From Pseudomonas saponiphila (GTDB lineage Bacteria > Pseudomonadota > Gammaproteobacteria > Pseudomonadales > Pseudomonadaceae), in assembly GCF_900105185.1 (NCBI RefSeq), contig NZ_FNTJ01000001.1, positions 4,546,501 through 4,610,500 on the forward strand: 64,000 nucleotides of DNA, written 5' to 3'. The notes below the pieces were generated by a model. That model saw nothing but the letters and a program-made list of their open reading frames with translations, ran no database searches and had not been told where the DNA came from. Position numbers and translations under genes: made by a program. Each line of letters starts with the position of its first letter. Within the stretch, counting starts at the first letter, position 1. Shown piece after piece: positions 37,098 to 47,024 of this stretch.

Positions 37098-39224
37098 GTG
37101 TCCGTGGGCCCCTCACCTCTGCGTCTGTCACTGCTGCTGGGCATGCTCATCGGCCTCCCGGTGCTGGCCGACGATCTGTTTCTCGACGGCAGCGCCCTGC
37201 CCGAGGTGTTGACCGCCACACGCCTGAAACAATCCCCCGCCGCCGTACCGGGCAGCATGACCGTGCTCGACACCGAACTGATCAGGGCCAGCGGCGCCCG
37301 GGACATCAGCGAACTGTTGCGCCTGGTGCCCGGGATGATGGTCGGCGCCATCAGCGGCAACCAGGCCACGGTCAACTACCACGGCACCAACGCCAGCGAA
37401 GCCCGGCGCATGCAGGTGCTGATCGACGGGCGCTCGGTGTATCGCGCGGGCCTGGCCACGGTGGACTGGAGCGACATTCCGGTGGCCATGGAGGACATCG
37501 AACGCATCGAGGTGTTTCGCGGCCCCAACACCGTCAGCTACGGCGCCAATGCGCTGATGGCGGTGGTCAACATCATTACCCGCGCACCGGCCAACAGCCA
37601 CGGTACCCGCGTCAAGGTGACCCGGGGCCAACGCGGCATCAGCGACTGGTACGCCAGCCAGGGCACGGGCTGGGAAACCGGCGACCTGCGCCTTTCGCTG
37701 TCCGGACAGGAAGATGACGGCTTCGACAAGAATCGCCTGGGCGCCGACTACCGCGACAGCAAGCGCTTGAACCGCGTCAGCCTGTCGGTGAGCCAGATGC
37801 TCAACGAACAGCAGAGCATCGATTGGCAATTGAATGCCAAGGAAGGCACCAACCAGCGGCCTTATACCTATAAACCGGTGTTCTACGGCGTATCCCAGCA
37901 AGGCAAGGACTCCGATGTGATCGCCAAGGACTACGCCGGGTCACTGCGCTGGAACCTGGAACTCAATCCGCAGCACAGCCTTTATGTCCAGGGCTCGGCC
38001 CAGCACTGGGATCGCCAGCAGACCTGGCGCGCCTGTGACGCGGCGATTTCCTTCAGCCCCGAGCTGACCCGCCTGTGGCAAATCAATCCGAATTACGCCG
38101 AGCGCCTGGCGCGTGGCATCAAAGGTTTCAGCGATGCCGGAGCCCCACCCCCGGGATCTCCCGCCGAGCAGGCCATAGCCCAGCAGGTCCTCACCCAATG
38201 GAACGCCGGCGGCAAGCAAACCGTCTGCGGCAACATCGACCAGAGCACCCGCGAAACCCGCTACGACCTGGAACTTCAGGACACCCTGAGCCTCAGCGAT
38301 AACCTGCGGCTGGTCAGTGGCATGAACTATCGTTACGACCGGGCCGACTCCGAAACCTATTTCAACGGCACCCTCGACGACACCACCTGGCGCCTGTTCG
38401 GCCAGCTGGAATGGCGAGCCAGCGAACACTGGCTGATCCAGGGCGGGGCTATGTACGAAGACACCCAGCTGACCGGCAACTCACTGACGCCACGGATCGC
38501 CGTCAACTACCTGATCAACCCGCGCCACGGGCTGCGGGCGGTGTATTCGGAGGCCATCCGCTCCCCGGACATGTTCGAGAACAACGTCAACTGGAGCTAC
38601 CGGGTCACCGGCCTGAGCAGCCCGGTCTACGGCCAGAGCAGCGCCCAGTACTTCGTCAAGACCCGGGGCCCGGGCAACCTCGATCAGGAACACATGCGCT
38701 CCCGCGAGCTGGGCTACAACGGCTACTTCGTCGACCAGGCGCTGAACCTCGACATCAAGCTGTTCTACGACGAAATCAGCGGCATGATCAGCGAGCCGCT
38801 GCGCAACAACCAATACATCGCCAGCAACAGCAATTCCTCACGCTTCTCCGGCACCGAAAGCCAGCTGGACTGGCAATTGAGCCACGCCGACCGCCTGCGC
38901 CTGACCTACGCCTATGTCCACGCCCAAGCCAGCAACCCCCTGGACCAGCGCCTGACCGCCAGCAACAGCGGCTCCGCCGGCTGGCTGCGCAATTGGGGCC
39001 GGGGCTGGTCCAGCGCGCTGTTCTATTACGGCGACAGCGCCCTCAACGGCTACCGCTTCGAACGCATCGACACGCGCATCGCCAAGCACCTGGCCCTGGG
39101 CAAGGCCAACCTGGAACTGGCGGGCACGCTGCAGCAACGACTCGATCACCAGCCCAGCACTTTCGCCGACAACCGCTACGACTCGCGGCACCTGGTCTAT
39201 TTCAGCGCCGAGCTGGAGTTCTAG
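37098..39224 (+). CDS. TonB-dependent outer-membrane receptor (possible sensor input)
   Basis: 708-aa outer-membrane protein. It has a signal peptide (about 1-24, ending VLADD), a plug domain (about 36-150: LLRLVPGMMVGAISGN, VLIDGRSVYR, IERIEVFRGPNTVSYGANA) and a 22-strand barrel ending in phenylalanine (SAELEF), as required for BamA insertion. No canonical TonB box is obvious. It starts with GTG at 37098, since no ATG is available. The next gene begins one base after the stop codon, so receptor, binding protein and kinase form one transcript. From memory this corresponds to PA1613. Ligand unknown. Confidence 0.92.
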   Translation: MSVGPSPLRLSLLLGMLIGLPVLADDLFLDGSALPEVLTATRLKQSPAAVPGSMTVLDTELIRASGARDISELLRLVPGMMVGAISGNQATVNYHGTNASEARRMQVLIDGRSVYRAGLATVDWSDIPVAMEDIERIEVFRGPNTVSYGANALMAVVNIITRAPANSHGTRVKVTRGQRGISDWYASQGTGWETGDLRLSLSGQEDDGFDKNRLGADYRDSKRLNRVSLSVSQMLNEQQSIDWQLNAKEGTNQRPYTYKPVFYGVSQQGKDSDVIAKDYAGSLRWNLELNPQHSLYVQGSAQHWDRQQTWRACDAAISFSPELTRLWQINPNYAERLARGIKGFSDAGAPPPGSPAEQAIAQQVLTQWNAGGKQTVCGNIDQSTRETRYDLELQDTLSLSDNLRLVSGMNYRYDRADSETYFNGTLDDTTWRLFGQLEWRASEHWLIQGGAMYEDTQLTGNSLTPRIAVNYLINPRHGLRAVYSEAIRSPDMFENNVNWSYRVTGLSSPVYGQSSAQYFVKTRGPGNLDQEHMRSRELGYNGYFVDQALNLDIKLFYDEISGMISEPLRNNQYIASNSNSSRFSGTESQLDWQLSHADRLRLTYAYVHAQASNPLDQRLTASNSGSAGWLRNWGRGWSSALFYYGDSALNGYRFERIDTRIAKHLALGKANLELAGTLQQRLDHQPSTFADNRYDSRHLVYFSAELEF

Positions 39225-39225
39225 C

Positions 39226-40155
39226 GTGGCCCGGCAGCGGCCCTCGGGGGCCTTGGACTTGCGTCGTCGACTCGGCTGGGGCCTGTTGCTGCTGAGCTTG
39301 CTGCTGTGCGCACCGCTGCGCGCCGCCGAAGTCTTGCTGACCGCCAGCGAGGACAACCCGGCAGTACGCACCTTCAGCGCAGAACTGGCCGCCCATCGCC
39401 CCCAGGACCAGGTGCGCTTCGTACCACTGGAGCAACTGCCGGCGCCGGGCCAACTGCCCAGCGCCACACGCCTGATTCTGCTGGATCCGCAAAGCCTCGA
39501 CTGGCGCCTGCAAGATCCCCAGGGCCCGGCCACCCTGGTCCTGCGCATCAGCCGCCTGCAAGCCGAACAGCACCTGCAAGGCCTGCACCACCCTGGGCTC
39601 AGCCTGCTCTGGAGCGATCCACCGCCGAGTCGTCAGTTGCACTTGATCCGCAAGGTCCTGCCCCAGGTGCGCCGGGTTGGCGTGCTGTACAGCGAGGACA
39701 GCCAGTTCCTGCTCAAGGAGCTGCGCGCCGCCGCGCAATCCCTGGGGCTGGAAATCGTCGCCGAACCCTGGGACAGCACCCACGACAGCCGCCCACTGCA
39801 AAACCTGCTGCGCAACAGCGACGTGCTGCTGGGCCTGGACGACCCCAAGCTGTACAACCCGAAAACCGTGAAAAACCTGCTGCTCAGCAGCTACGCCCAG
39901 CAACGGGCGCTGATCGGCCCCAATGCCGGCTTCGTCAGGGCCGGCAGCCTGGCCAGCACCTACAGCGACCAGCAGGACTGGCTGCAGACCCTGGACAGCC
40001 TGCTTGAGCAGGCGCCGAATCGCTGGCCCCGGGCACTGTACCCGACGGCCTTCAAAGTACTGAGCAATCCACAGGTGGCACGCTCCCTGGGCATCGAGGA
40101 AATCGACCCGCAAGCCGTCGCGCGCCAACTGAGTGAAGGAGAGCAACGCCCATGA
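39226..40155 (+). CDS. Orphan periplasmic binding protein, ABC_sub_bind-like
   Basis: 309-aa exported protein with a signal peptide (about 1-33, [19 protein letters not shown]). The two-lobed fold resembles the ABC_sub_bind (TrpX-like) family; [34 protein letters not shown] is characteristic. No ABC permease or ATPase gene is near. It is wedged between a TonB receptor (1-nt gap) and a hybrid kinase (4-nt overlap, ATGA), so it more likely presents a ligand to the kinase than to a transporter (inference). GTG start with almost no space for an independent ribosome site, hence probably coupled. Confidence 0.85.
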   Translation: MARQRPSGALDLRRRLGWGLLLLSLLLCAPLRAAEVLLTASEDNPAVRTFSAELAAHRPQDQVRFVPLEQLPAPGQLPSATRLILLDPQSLDWRLQDPQGPATLVLRISRLQAEQHLQGLHHPGLSLLWSDPPPSRQLHLIRKVLPQVRRVGVLYSEDSQFLLKELRAAAQSLGLEIVAEPWDSTHDSRPLQNLLRNSDVLLGLDDPKLYNPKTVKNLLLSSYAQQRALIGPNAGFVRAGSLASTYSDQQDWLQTLDSLLEQAPNRWPRALYPTAFKVLSNPQVARSLGIEEIDPQAVARQLSEGEQRP

Positions 40156-42053
40156 AATTGCGTCGCCGATGGGACATCCACACCCGCACGCAGCTCATCA
40201 GCCTCGGCCCGGCCTTGCTCCTGACCCTGTTGCTGATCAGCTTCTTCACCTTCGTGCGCATTCAGGACCTGCGCCAGGAGCTCAACCACACCGGCCAACT
40301 GATTGCCAACCAACTGGCGCCAGCCACTGAGTACGGCGTGATCTCCGGCAACAACGAAGGCCTGGAAAGCCTGTTGCAGGCCACCCTGGCCACGCCCCAC
40401 GTGCACTTTCTGGAGGTCCAGGACAGCGCCAACAACATCCTGGTGTATGTCGAGCAGGCGTCCGCCACTCATAAACAGGCACAACAGATCAAGGTGTTCC
40501 AGGCGCCGGTGCGCTTGCAGCGTATCCAGGTGCACAACGACTTCCTTGAAGATGACCCGACCAGCCTGGGGCCCCAGGGCGACGGTTATCTGGGGCGGGT
40601 CATTGTCGGCATGTCCAACGACGCCTTCAGCCAGCGCCAGCAGGAAATTCTCCTCAAGGCCGCGATCCTCGCCCTGTTCGCCCTGCTCTTCACCTTCCTC
40701 CTGGCCCGGCGCCTGGCTGCCGGCCTGGCGCAGCCCATCAGCGCCATGGGCCACGCGGTCAAGGCGATCCAGGAAGGCGACTTCAAGGCGCCACTGCCAA
40801 TTGTCGACGACGGTGAGCTGGGCAATCTGGCACGCCACATCAACAACCTCGCCGCCGGCCTGGAGCTGGCCAGCCGCGAGCAGCAACAAGCCATGTCGCA
40901 ACTGATCCAGACCCGGGAAGAAGCGGAACGGGCGAACAAGGCGAAATCGGATTTCCTGGCGATGATGAGCCACGAGCTGCGTACCCCGATGAACGGCGTG
41001 CTGGGCATGCTGCAGCTACTGGAAACCACCGAGATGACCCAGGAGCAGAGCGAGTACGCGGCGCTGGCTTCGGAGTCCACCGAACACCTGCTGAAGGTGA
41101 TCAACGACATCCTCGATTTCTCGCGCATCGAACGCTCGGCCCTGGAGCTGGAACACATCCCGTTCAACCTCGCCGAACTGATCGGCAGCTCGGCCCAGGC
41201 CTTCCAGCACAGCGCCCTGCAGCGCGGCCTGGACCTGCAACTGCGCCTGCCACCGGGCATGGAGTCGCTGCAGGTCAAGGGCGACCCGACGCGGATCCGG
41301 CAGATTCTGGTCAACCTGATCGGCAATGCCATGAAGTTCACCGAACAAGGCAGCGTGATCATCGAAGCGCAGTGGCAGGCCCTGGATCACGAGATCCTGT
41401 GGTTCACCTGTGCGGTGCGCGACAGCGGAATCGGTATCAGCCCCGCCAGCCTGGAACTGATGTTCGATGCCTTCCAGCAGGCCGACAGCAGCATTTCTCG
41501 GCGGTATGGCGGCACCGGCCTGGGCCTGCCCATTGCCCGTACCCTGGCCGAACGCATGGGCGGCACCCTGCGGGCCCAGAGCGAGGAAGGCCGCGGCTCG
41601 GTGTTCACCCTGGAGATCCCCCTGGCGCTGTTCCAGCAAAGCCTGCCGGTGCTGGCGCCGCGAGTCAGCACCGCCGCTCAACAAGGCGAAGGCCGCAATG
41701 TGCTGCTGGTGGAGGACAACCCGGTGAACCAGACCGTGATCCAGGCCATGCTGCGCAGCCTGGGCTTCACCGTGAGCATCGTCACCGACGGTGCCCAGGC
41801 GGTGCGCAGCGCCGAAAGCCTGATTTTCGAAGCGATCCTGATGGATTGCCGGCTGCCGCTGGTCGACGGCTACGAAGCCACCCGGCAGATCCGCCAACTG
41901 CCCGGCTGCGCCGATCTGCCGATCATCGCCCTGACTGCCAACGCCTTGCAGGGCGACCGTGAAGCCTGCCTGGCAGCGGGCATGAACGACTACCTGGCAA
42001 AGCCTTTCAAGCGCGCGGATCTGCAGCAAATTCTCCAACGTTGGGTGCAGTAA
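40152..42053 (+). CDS. Hybrid sensor histidine kinase, PA1611-like (H1-D1, no HPt)
   Basis: 633-aa kinase. TM1 is at about 17-36, the periplasmic sensor at about 37-165, TM2 at about 167-185 and HAMP at about 186-240. HisKA has H274 ([20 protein letters not shown]), HATPase_c has DSGIGIS and [10 protein letters not shown], and a receiver domain (about 512-630) has D565 in [14 protein letters not shown]. With no HPt domain it needs an external one. By gene order (next to fabAB) it matches PA1611 of P. aeruginosa, which I recall interacts with RetS and HptB to influence Gac/Rsm signalling. Third gene of the receptor operon. Confidence 0.92.
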   Translation: MKLRRRWDIHTRTQLISLGPALLLTLLLISFFTFVRIQDLRQELNHTGQLIANQLAPATEYGVISGNNEGLESLLQATLATPHVHFLEVQDSANNILVYVEQASATHKQAQQIKVFQAPVRLQRIQVHNDFLEDDPTSLGPQGDGYLGRVIVGMSNDAFSQRQQEILLKAAILALFALLFTFLLARRLAAGLAQPISAMGHAVKAIQEGDFKAPLPIVDDGELGNLARHINNLAAGLELASREQQQAMSQLIQTREEAERANKAKSDFLAMMSHELRTPMNGVLGMLQLLETTEMTQEQSEYAALASESTEHLLKVINDILDFSRIERSALELEHIPFNLAELIGSSAQAFQHSALQRGLDLQLRLPPGMESLQVKGDPTRIRQILVNLIGNAMKFTEQGSVIIEAQWQALDHEILWFTCAVRDSGIGISPASLELMFDAFQQADSSISRRYGGTGLGLPIARTLAERMGGTLRAQSEEGRGSVFTLEIPLALFQQSLPVLAPRVSTAAQQGEGRNVLLVEDNPVNQTVIQAMLRSLGFTVSIVTDGAQAVRSAESLIFEAILMDCRLPLVDGYEATRQIRQLPGCADLPIIALTANALQGDREACLAAGMNDYLAKPFKRADLQQILQRWVQ

Positions 42054-42151
42054 CAGGCTATTTTCGAACATCCGCGACTGGCGTCATGGGCGAAAGTGCG
42101 GCAGTCTTAGGCACCCGACGGGGCCCTGAAAAGGCCCTCAAAAAAAATTTC

Positions 42152-42169
42152 AGTGAACAAGTGTACTTT
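42152..42169. promoter_or_regulatory. Candidate DesT/FabR-like operator upstream of fabAB
   Basis: AGTGAACAAGTGTACTTT: imperfect dyad (AGTGAACA/TGTACTTT), 132 bp before the fabA start. It resembles the TetR-family DesT/FabR operators known to control unsaturated fatty acid genes. Assignment rests on similarity recalled from memory. Confidence 0.45.
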
Positions 42170-42300
42170 CATGCCCTTGGCGCTGTGACTTTCACTACAA
42201 CGCAATAGTCTATGAGTAGGCTGCCGGCTCGAGGCATGAACGCTTCGATCGGCCGGGAAGATTGCCCAACCCTGCCGCACGGGACTATTGAGGAGCTCGC

Positions 42301-42816
42301 ATGACCAAACAAAACGCCTTTACTCGGGAAGACCTGCTGCGCTGCAGTCGCGGTGAGCTGTTCGGCCCAGGTAACGCGCAACTGCCCGCCCCCAACATGC
42401 TGATGGTGGATCGCATCACCCATATCAGCGAAGAGGGTGGCAAGTACGGTAAAGGTGAATTGGTCGCTGAGCTGGATATCACTCCAGACCTGTGGTTCTT
42501 CGCTTGCCACTTCGAAGGCGATCCGGTGATGCCGGGCTGCCTGGGCCTGGATGCCATGTGGCAACTGGTCGGTTTCTTCCTCGGCTGGCAAGGCCTGCCG
42601 GGCCGCGGTCGCGCACTGGGTTCGGGAGAAGTGAAGTTCTTCGGCCAGGTTCTGCCGACGGCGAAAAAGGTCACCTATAACATTCATATCAAGCGCGTGC
42701 TCAAGGGCAAGCTGAACATGGCCATCGCCGATGGCTCGGTCAGCGTTGACGGCCGCGAAATCTATACCGCCGAAGGCCTCCGGGTCGGCGTGTTTACTTC
42801 AACTGACAACTTCTAA
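42301..42816 (+). CDS. fabA: 3-hydroxydecanoyl-ACP dehydratase/isomerase FabA
   Basis: 171-aa bifunctional enzyme that dehydrates 3-hydroxydecanoyl-ACP and isomerises trans-2- to cis-3-decenoyl-ACP, the branch point to unsaturated fatty acids in anaerobic-type synthesis. Catalytic H70 ([14 protein letters not shown]) and D84 (LGLDAMWQ) are both present. The start has GAGGAG upstream. Followed 11 nt later by fabB, the classic fabAB operon. A DesT-like dyad lies upstream. Confidence 0.98.
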   Translation: MTKQNAFTREDLLRCSRGELFGPGNAQLPAPNMLMVDRITHISEEGGKYGKGELVAELDITPDLWFFACHFEGDPVMPGCLGLDAMWQLVGFFLGWQGLPGRGRALGSGEVKFFGQVLPTAKKVTYNIHIKRVLKGKLNMAIADGSVSVDGREIYTAEGLRVGVFTSTDNF

Positions 42817-42827
42817 GGGTTATCCGC

Positions 42828-44048
42828 ATGCGCCGCGTCGTTATCACAGGTCTTGGCATCGTTTCGTGCCTGGGCAATGACAAAGAGACCGTCTCCGCTA
42901 ACCTGCGTGCAAGTCGCCCTGGCATCCGCTTCAACCCGGAATATGCCGAAATGGGTCTGCGTAGCCAGGTTTCCGGCTCCATTGACCTGAACCTCGAAGA
43001 ACTGATCGATCGCAAGATCTACCGCTTCGTCGGCCATGCGGCGGCCTACGCCTACCTGGCCATGAAAGACGCCATCGCCGACTCCGGCCTGAGCGAAGAA
43101 CAAGTCTCCAACCCGCGTACCGGCCTGATCGCCGGTTCCGGTGGTGCCTCGACCCTGAACCAGATGGAAGCGCTGGACATCCTGCGCGAGAAAGGCGTCA
43201 AGCGCGTTGGCCCATACCGCGTCACGCGGACCATGAGCAGCACCGTTTCCGCCTGCCTGGCCACACCGTTCAAGATCAAGGGACTGAACTACTCCATCGC
43301 TTCTGCCTGCGCCACCAGTGCTCACTGCATCGGTACCGCGATGGAACAGATCCAGATGGGCAAGCAGGACATCGTCTTCGCCGGCGGCGGTGAAGAAGAG
43401 CACTGGACCCAGTCGTTCCTGTTCGACGCCATGGGCGCCCTGTCCACCCAGTACAACGAAACCCCGGAAAAGGCCTCTCGCGCCTACGACGCCAAGCGTG
43501 ACGGTTTCGTCATCGCCGGCGGTGGCGGCATGGTGGTGGTCGAGGAGCTGGAACACGCTCTGGCCCGTGGCGCCAAGATCTACGCGGAAATCGTTGGCTA
43601 CGGCGCGACTTCCGACGGTTACGACATGGTTGCCCCAAGCGGCGAAGGCGCGATCCGCTGCATGCAGATGGCCATGTCCACCGTCGACACCCCGATCGAC
43701 TACCTGAACACCCACGGCACCTCGACTCCGGTCGGCGACGTCGCGGAAATGAAAGGCGTGCGTGAAGTGTTCGGCGACAAGGCTCCAGCCATCAGCTCCA
43801 CCAAGAGCCTGTCGGGTCACTCCCTGGGCGCCGCCGGCGTTCACGAAGCGATCTACTGCATGCTGATGATGGAAGGCAACTTCATGGCCGGTTCGGCCAA
43901 CATCGACGAGCTGGATCCGGAAGTGGCCGACATGCCGATCCTGACCAAGACTCGCGAAGACGCCACCATCAACACCGTGATGAGCAACAGCTTCGGCTTC
44001 GGTGGCACCAACGCCACCCTGGTGCTCAAGCGCTGGCAGGGCAAGTAA
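42828..44048 (+). CDS. fabB: 3-oxoacyl-ACP synthase I FabB
   Basis: 406-aa condensing enzyme that elongates cis-3-decenoyl-ACP. The catalytic triad is Cys-His-His: C161 in [13 protein letters not shown], His in [11 protein letters not shown] and His in [24 protein letters not shown] is the C-terminal gatekeeping loop. Full length. Its codon choice is more conserved than in surrounding genes, as usual for highly expressed housekeeping genes. Ends in a strong terminator. Confidence 0.98.
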   Translation: MRRVVITGLGIVSCLGNDKETVSANLRASRPGIRFNPEYAEMGLRSQVSGSIDLNLEELIDRKIYRFVGHAAAYAYLAMKDAIADSGLSEEQVSNPRTGLIAGSGGASTLNQMEALDILREKGVKRVGPYRVTRTMSSTVSACLATPFKIKGLNYSIASACATSAHCIGTAMEQIQMGKQDIVFAGGGEEEHWTQSFLFDAMGALSTQYNETPEKASRAYDAKRDGFVIAGGGGMVVVEELEHALARGAKIYAEIVGYGATSDGYDMVAPSGEGAIRCMQMAMSTVDTPIDYLNTHGTSTPVGDVAEMKGVREVFGDKAPAISSTKSLSGHSLGAAGVHEAIYCMLMMEGNFMAGSANIDELDPEVADMPILTKTREDATINTVMSNSFGFGGTNATLVLKRWQGK

Positions 44049-44069
44049 GCCTCGCCGCTTCGCTGAATG

Positions 44070-44101
44070 AAAAAGCCCCGACCGGTTCGGGGCTTTTTTT
44101 T
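44070..44101. terminator. Terminator of fabAB
   Basis: AAAAAGCCCCGA and TTCGGGGCTTTTT form a stem with an eight-T tail on the plus strand and A's on the other side, so it can also end the leftward chemoreceptor gene. Confidence 0.9.
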
Positions 44102-44126
44102 GCCTGCGATGTTCCGGGCCAGTGGC

Positions 44127-44377
44127 TCAGACGGAAAAACGCGCCACCATGCTGTTCAGGTCCACCGCCAGCCGCGACAGCTCCTGGCTGGCCGCGCTGG
44201 TCTGATTGGCCCCCGCCGAGGTCTGCAACGCCAGGTTGCGGATGTTCATCAGGTTGCGGTCCACTTCCCGCGCCACCGCCGCCTGTTGCTCCGAGGCACT
44301 GGCAATCACGATGTTGCGCTCGTTGATCAGGGTGAAGGCCGAAGCGATTTCCTCCAGCGCCTGCCCCGCCGCCTTGG
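44127..44377 (-). pseudogene. Chemoreceptor gene, C-terminal fragment cut off by IS
   Basis: The last 82 codons, stop included, of a methyl-accepting chemotaxis protein (AAGQALEEIASAFTLINERN and onward through NLALQTSAGANQTSAAS). They form the descending methylation helix and C-terminus. This part is separated from its N-terminal part by the IS21-type element at 44378-47018. When the IS and one target copy are removed the two halves join in frame to a 541-residue protein, normal for the family. So the gene was intact before a single insertion event. The fragment includes the left target copy (44372-44377). Confidence 0.92.
44372..44377. repeat. Target site duplication, left copy
   Basis: CCTTGG directly before the left IS end, identical to 47019-47024. 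Confidence 0.9.
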
Positions 44378-44383
44378 TGCGGA

Positions 44384-44424
44384 TTTCGGTGAACGTGACC
44401 GAGCGTTTCGCTAATACGTGACCG
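44384..44424 (+). repeat. IS21 left-end repeats L1-L2
   Basis: Two copies of TTTCG(N)CGTGACCG at 44384-44401 and 44406-44424, 22 bp apart; probable transposase-binding sites. Confidence 0.75.
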
Positions 44425-44470
44425 GTGCTTCCACCCCGGTTGCGCGGGTTCTGGATTGTAATCGCATCGG

Positions 44471-45220
44471 TCACGATGCGGCTTGTTCCTCGGCTTTTTT
44501 TCGGCGCAGCGACTCGCCTTTCATCGTCAGTCGGTAGGCGTTGTGCACCAGGCGGTCGAGGATGGCATCGGCCAGGGTCGGGTCGTTGATCCAGCCGTGC
44601 CAGTGCTCGATGGGCAGTTGGCTCGTCAGGATGGTGGAGCGGCTGCCAGCGCGGTCGTCGATCACCTCCAGCAGGTCATGCCGGGCTCCTTCCTCCAGCG
44701 GGGCTAGCGCCCAGTCGTCCAGCACCAGGACGTCGACCTTTGCCAGCTGTTGCAGGGTACGGCCGAAGCTGCCGTCGCCATGAGCGATGCGCAGTTGTTC
44801 CAGCAGGCGCGGGGTGCGCAGGTACAGGGTGCTATAGCCCTGGCGGCAGGCCTGGTTGCCCAGGGCGCAGGCCAGCCAGGTTTTGCCGGCACCGGTCGGG
44901 CCGGTCAGCAGCAGGTTGTGCTGCTGGCGGATCCAGTCGCCACTGGCCAGGGTGGCGATCAGACGCTCGTCCAGGGCGCGTCCGGTGCGGCGGTCGAGAT
45001 CTTCCAGGCAGGCGTTGGCGTACTTGAGCTTGGCCTTCTTGCGCAGCCGTACCAGGCGCTGGTTGTCACGCCAGGCCAGTTCGCGGTCGAGCAGTAGGCC
45101 GAGGCGTTCATCGAAGCTCAGGCTGTGGCTGGCCGGCAGCGTCCATTGCTCTTCCAGGGCGCGGGCCATGCCGTCCAGGCGTAGCTGGTGCAGTTGATTC
45201 AGGGTGTGTTGCGGCATCAT
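44471..45220 (-). CDS. istB: IS21-family ATP-binding transposition protein IstB
   Basis: 249-aa AAA+ ATPase that helps the IstA transposase choose and capture target DNA. The N-terminal helical region (1-95) includes [19 protein letters not shown]. Walker A is GPTGAGKT (107-114), Walker B is [12 protein letters not shown], and the C-terminus has [24 protein letters not shown] lies 7 nt before the ATG at 45220. It begins inside the 3' end of istA (113-nt overlap), more than most family members I recall. Confidence 0.94.
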   Translation of the reverse strand: MMPQHTLNQLHQLRLDGMARALEEQWTLPASHSLSFDERLGLLLDRELAWRDNQRLVRLRKKAKLKYANACLEDLDRRTGRALDERLIATLASGDWIRQQHNLLLTGPTGAGKTWLACALGNQACRQGYSTLYLRTPRLLEQLRIAHGDGSFGRTLQQLAKVDVLVLDDWALAPLEEGARHDLLEVIDDRAGSRSTILTSQLPIEHWHGWINDPTLADAILDRLVHNAYRLTMKGESLRRKKAEEQAAS

Positions 45221-46793
45221 CGAACAGCTCCTGTTGCGGGGGTTGGTAGTAGTCGGCGCCACGGACGTTCTCGTGGTCGCCGGGTAAGGTCGTTTCGGCG
45301 GCACGCTGGGGCAGCGGCTGTTGATCCAGGCCTTGCTGGAGCAGGTTGCGCACGCTGCGCCCGGTGAAGGCGCGCAGGTGTACGGCACGTTCGGCAGCGG
45401 CTTCCAGGCGTGCATTGCCATAGCGCCGGGCCAGCGAGAGCAGGCCGAGGCAGGCGCGGTAGCCCATCTCCGGGTGCGGCTTGTGGGTCAGTTGGTGATC
45501 GATCAGTTGGCGCGTGTAGGGGCCGATCCGCGCGCCCCAGTCGAGCAGGCGTTGTGGCGTCCATTCGCGATGCGCCTGGTGCGCCGCGGGCATGTGCTCG
45601 CGCTGGGTACTGTAAGCGCCGCGTCGCCCCAGCAGCAGGTGGCTGGCCACCCGCCGGTTGCCATGCAGCACTTCCAGGGTGTGTGCCGTCAGTCGCACGT
45701 CCACGTTCTGCCGGGCCAGGGCGGAGGGCACGCTGTAGAAGCTGCCATTGACCTCGATGTGGTAGTCGATGCTGACCTTGCAGCGCTTGAAGGTGGCGAC
45801 CTCGTAGGGATGCACCGGCAGCGCTCGCAAGGCCGGGCGATCCAGGCGCTCGAACCAGTCGCGCCGGCAGCCATCGAGCCGCTTGAACGGGCGCCGATTC
45901 AGATCCTCCAGCAGCTCGGCGATGGCCTGGTTAAGCGCATGCAGGCTGAAGAACTGCCGATGGCGCAGCCGCGCCATGATCCAGCGCTCGACCACCTGCA
46001 CCGCCACCTCGGCCTTGGCCTTGTCCTGAGGCTTGCGTGGCCGTGCCGGCAGGATCACCGTCTGGTAATGACGCGCGCACTCCAGCGTGGCCCGGTTCAG
46101 GCCCGGCTCGTAGCGATCCGGCTGGGCGACCAGGGCGCGCGGATTGTCCGGCACAACCATTTCCGGCACGCCGCCAAAGTAGGTCAGAGCCTGGCCCAGC
46201 GAGGTCAGCCAGTCCACCTGGGTTTCGCCTGGCGTCGCGCAGGCATAGGTGTAATTCGAGGCGCCCAGGGCGGCGACGAAGATGTGCGCCCGGCGCACTT
46301 CGCCGGTGGCCGGGTCGACCACCGGCAGCGTCGGCCCGGCATAGTCGATGAATAGCTTCTCGCCCGCACGGTGCAGCTGACGCATCGAACGTTTGAGCGT
46401 CTGGGCGTAGCGCCGGTAGTGCTCGACGAACTGGGTGTAGCGGTAGGTCGGCTGGCCCGCATGCGCGGCGAGATATTCCTCCCACAGCAGCTGCAAGGTC
46501 ACGCCCTTGCGTCGCAACTCGCGGTGGATGCTCAGCACATCGGGCAGCACTCGCTCACCGCGCGGCTTGTTCGTCGACGTCGGTGCAAACAAGGCGGCCG
46601 CCAGCGCGGCCTCGTCCATGGCCACCAGCGCCGGCCAGTCCAGCCCGGCCACCCGCGCCGCCGCGATGTACTTGCTAACCACGCCCTTGGACAGCTGCAA
46701 GGCACGGGCAATCTTCTCGTGGGACAAGCCGGCCTCAAACTTGAGGCGCAGACATTCTTTGATGTTTCGCATGGCTACTCGCGGCGCCGCCAT
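45108..46793 (-). CDS. istA: IS21-family transposase IstA
   Basis: 561-aa DDE transposase. The N-terminal helix-turn-helix covers residues 9-48 ([20 protein letters not shown]). The DDE core follows: D in [13 protein letters not shown] in [12 protein letters not shown] in [16 protein letters not shown]-terminal Mu_C-like domain includes [18 protein letters not shown] Pro-rich tail after [13 protein letters not shown] runs into istB. RBS GAGAGGAAG upstream of the ATG at 46793. No frameshift. Confidence 0.94.
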   Translation of the reverse strand: MAAPRVAMRNIKECLRLKFEAGLSHEKIARALQLSKGVVSKYIAAARVAGLDWPALVAMDEAALAAALFAPTSTNKPRGERVLPDVLSIHRELRRKGVTLQLLWEEYLAAHAGQPTYRYTQFVEHYRRYAQTLKRSMRQLHRAGEKLFIDYAGPTLPVVDPATGEVRRAHIFVAALGASNYTYACATPGETQVDWLTSLGQALTYFGGVPEMVVPDNPRALVAQPDRYEPGLNRATLECARHYQTVILPARPRKPQDKAKAEVAVQVVERWIMARLRHRQFFSLHALNQAIAELLEDLNRRPFKRLDGCRRDWFERLDRPALRALPVHPYEVATFKRCKVSIDYHIEVNGSFYSVPSALARQNVDVRLTAHTLEVLHGNRRVASHLLLGRRGAYSTQREHMPAAHQAHREWTPQRLLDWGARIGPYTRQLIDHQLTHKPHPEMGYRACLGLLSLARRYGNARLEAAAERAVHLRAFTGRSVRNLLQQGLDQQPLPQRAAETTLPGDHENVRGADYYQPPQQELFDDAATHPESTAPATPGRHGPRPGRAMDAAGQPQPELR

Positions 46794-46857
46794 CTTCCTC
46801 TCCCGAAATCGGTCGAGGATGGCGGCGCATCAGGTCATGCGCAACGAAGGGGAAGGC

Positions 46858-46899
46858 TTTCGCTAAGTCGTGACCGGCGATTTCGGTAAGCCGTGACCA
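46858..46899 (+). repeat. Extra pair of IS end-type repeats upstream of istA
   Basis: Copies of TTTCG-spacer-CGTGACC at 46858-46876 and 46881-46899. They have the same orientation as the left-end copies and the opposite orientation to the right-end set, and lie just upstream of istA. Confidence 0.7.
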
Positions 46900-46923
46900 C
46901 CTGTTTCGGAACAGGCGGAAAAT

Positions 46924-47012
46924 CGGTCACGTTGCTACCGAAATGAGCGGTCACGCGTTAGCGAAATGACCGGTCACGATCAACCGAAACGGCCGGTCAC
47001 GGTGCTCCGAAA
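46924..47012 (-). repeat. IS21 right-end repeats R1-R4
   Basis: Four tandem copies of the TTTCG-spacer-CGTGACCG unit on the minus strand at 46994-47012, 46971-46989, 46948-46966 and 46924-46943; period 23-24 bp. Probable transposase-binding array. Confidence 0.8.
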
Positions 47013-47018
47013 TCCGCA

Positions 47019-47024
47019 CCTTGG
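47019..47024. repeat. Target site duplication, right copy
   Basis: CCTTGG directly after the right IS end. Confidence 0.9.

Larger units (their letters stand above)
44378..47018 (-). mobile_element. Complete IS21-family insertion sequence
   Basis: 2641-bp element with ends TGCGGATTTCGG and CCGAAATCCGCA. The TG...CA termini are those expected for IS21-like elements, and the 6-bp CCTTGG target duplication lies within the range for that family. It encodes istA (transposase) and istB (ATPase), both leftward. The ends carry multiple copies of a TTTCG-spacer-CGTGACCG repeat (two left, four right). It is inserted in a chemoreceptor gene; both genes look intact, so the element may still be active. 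Confidence 0.93.

Noticed and set aside
42116..42150. GGGCC-loop-GGCCC hairpin with an A tract as a terminator for the hybrid kinase gene
   Set aside because: The homopolymer after the stem on the plus strand is A, not T, and on the minus strand the T run precedes the stem.
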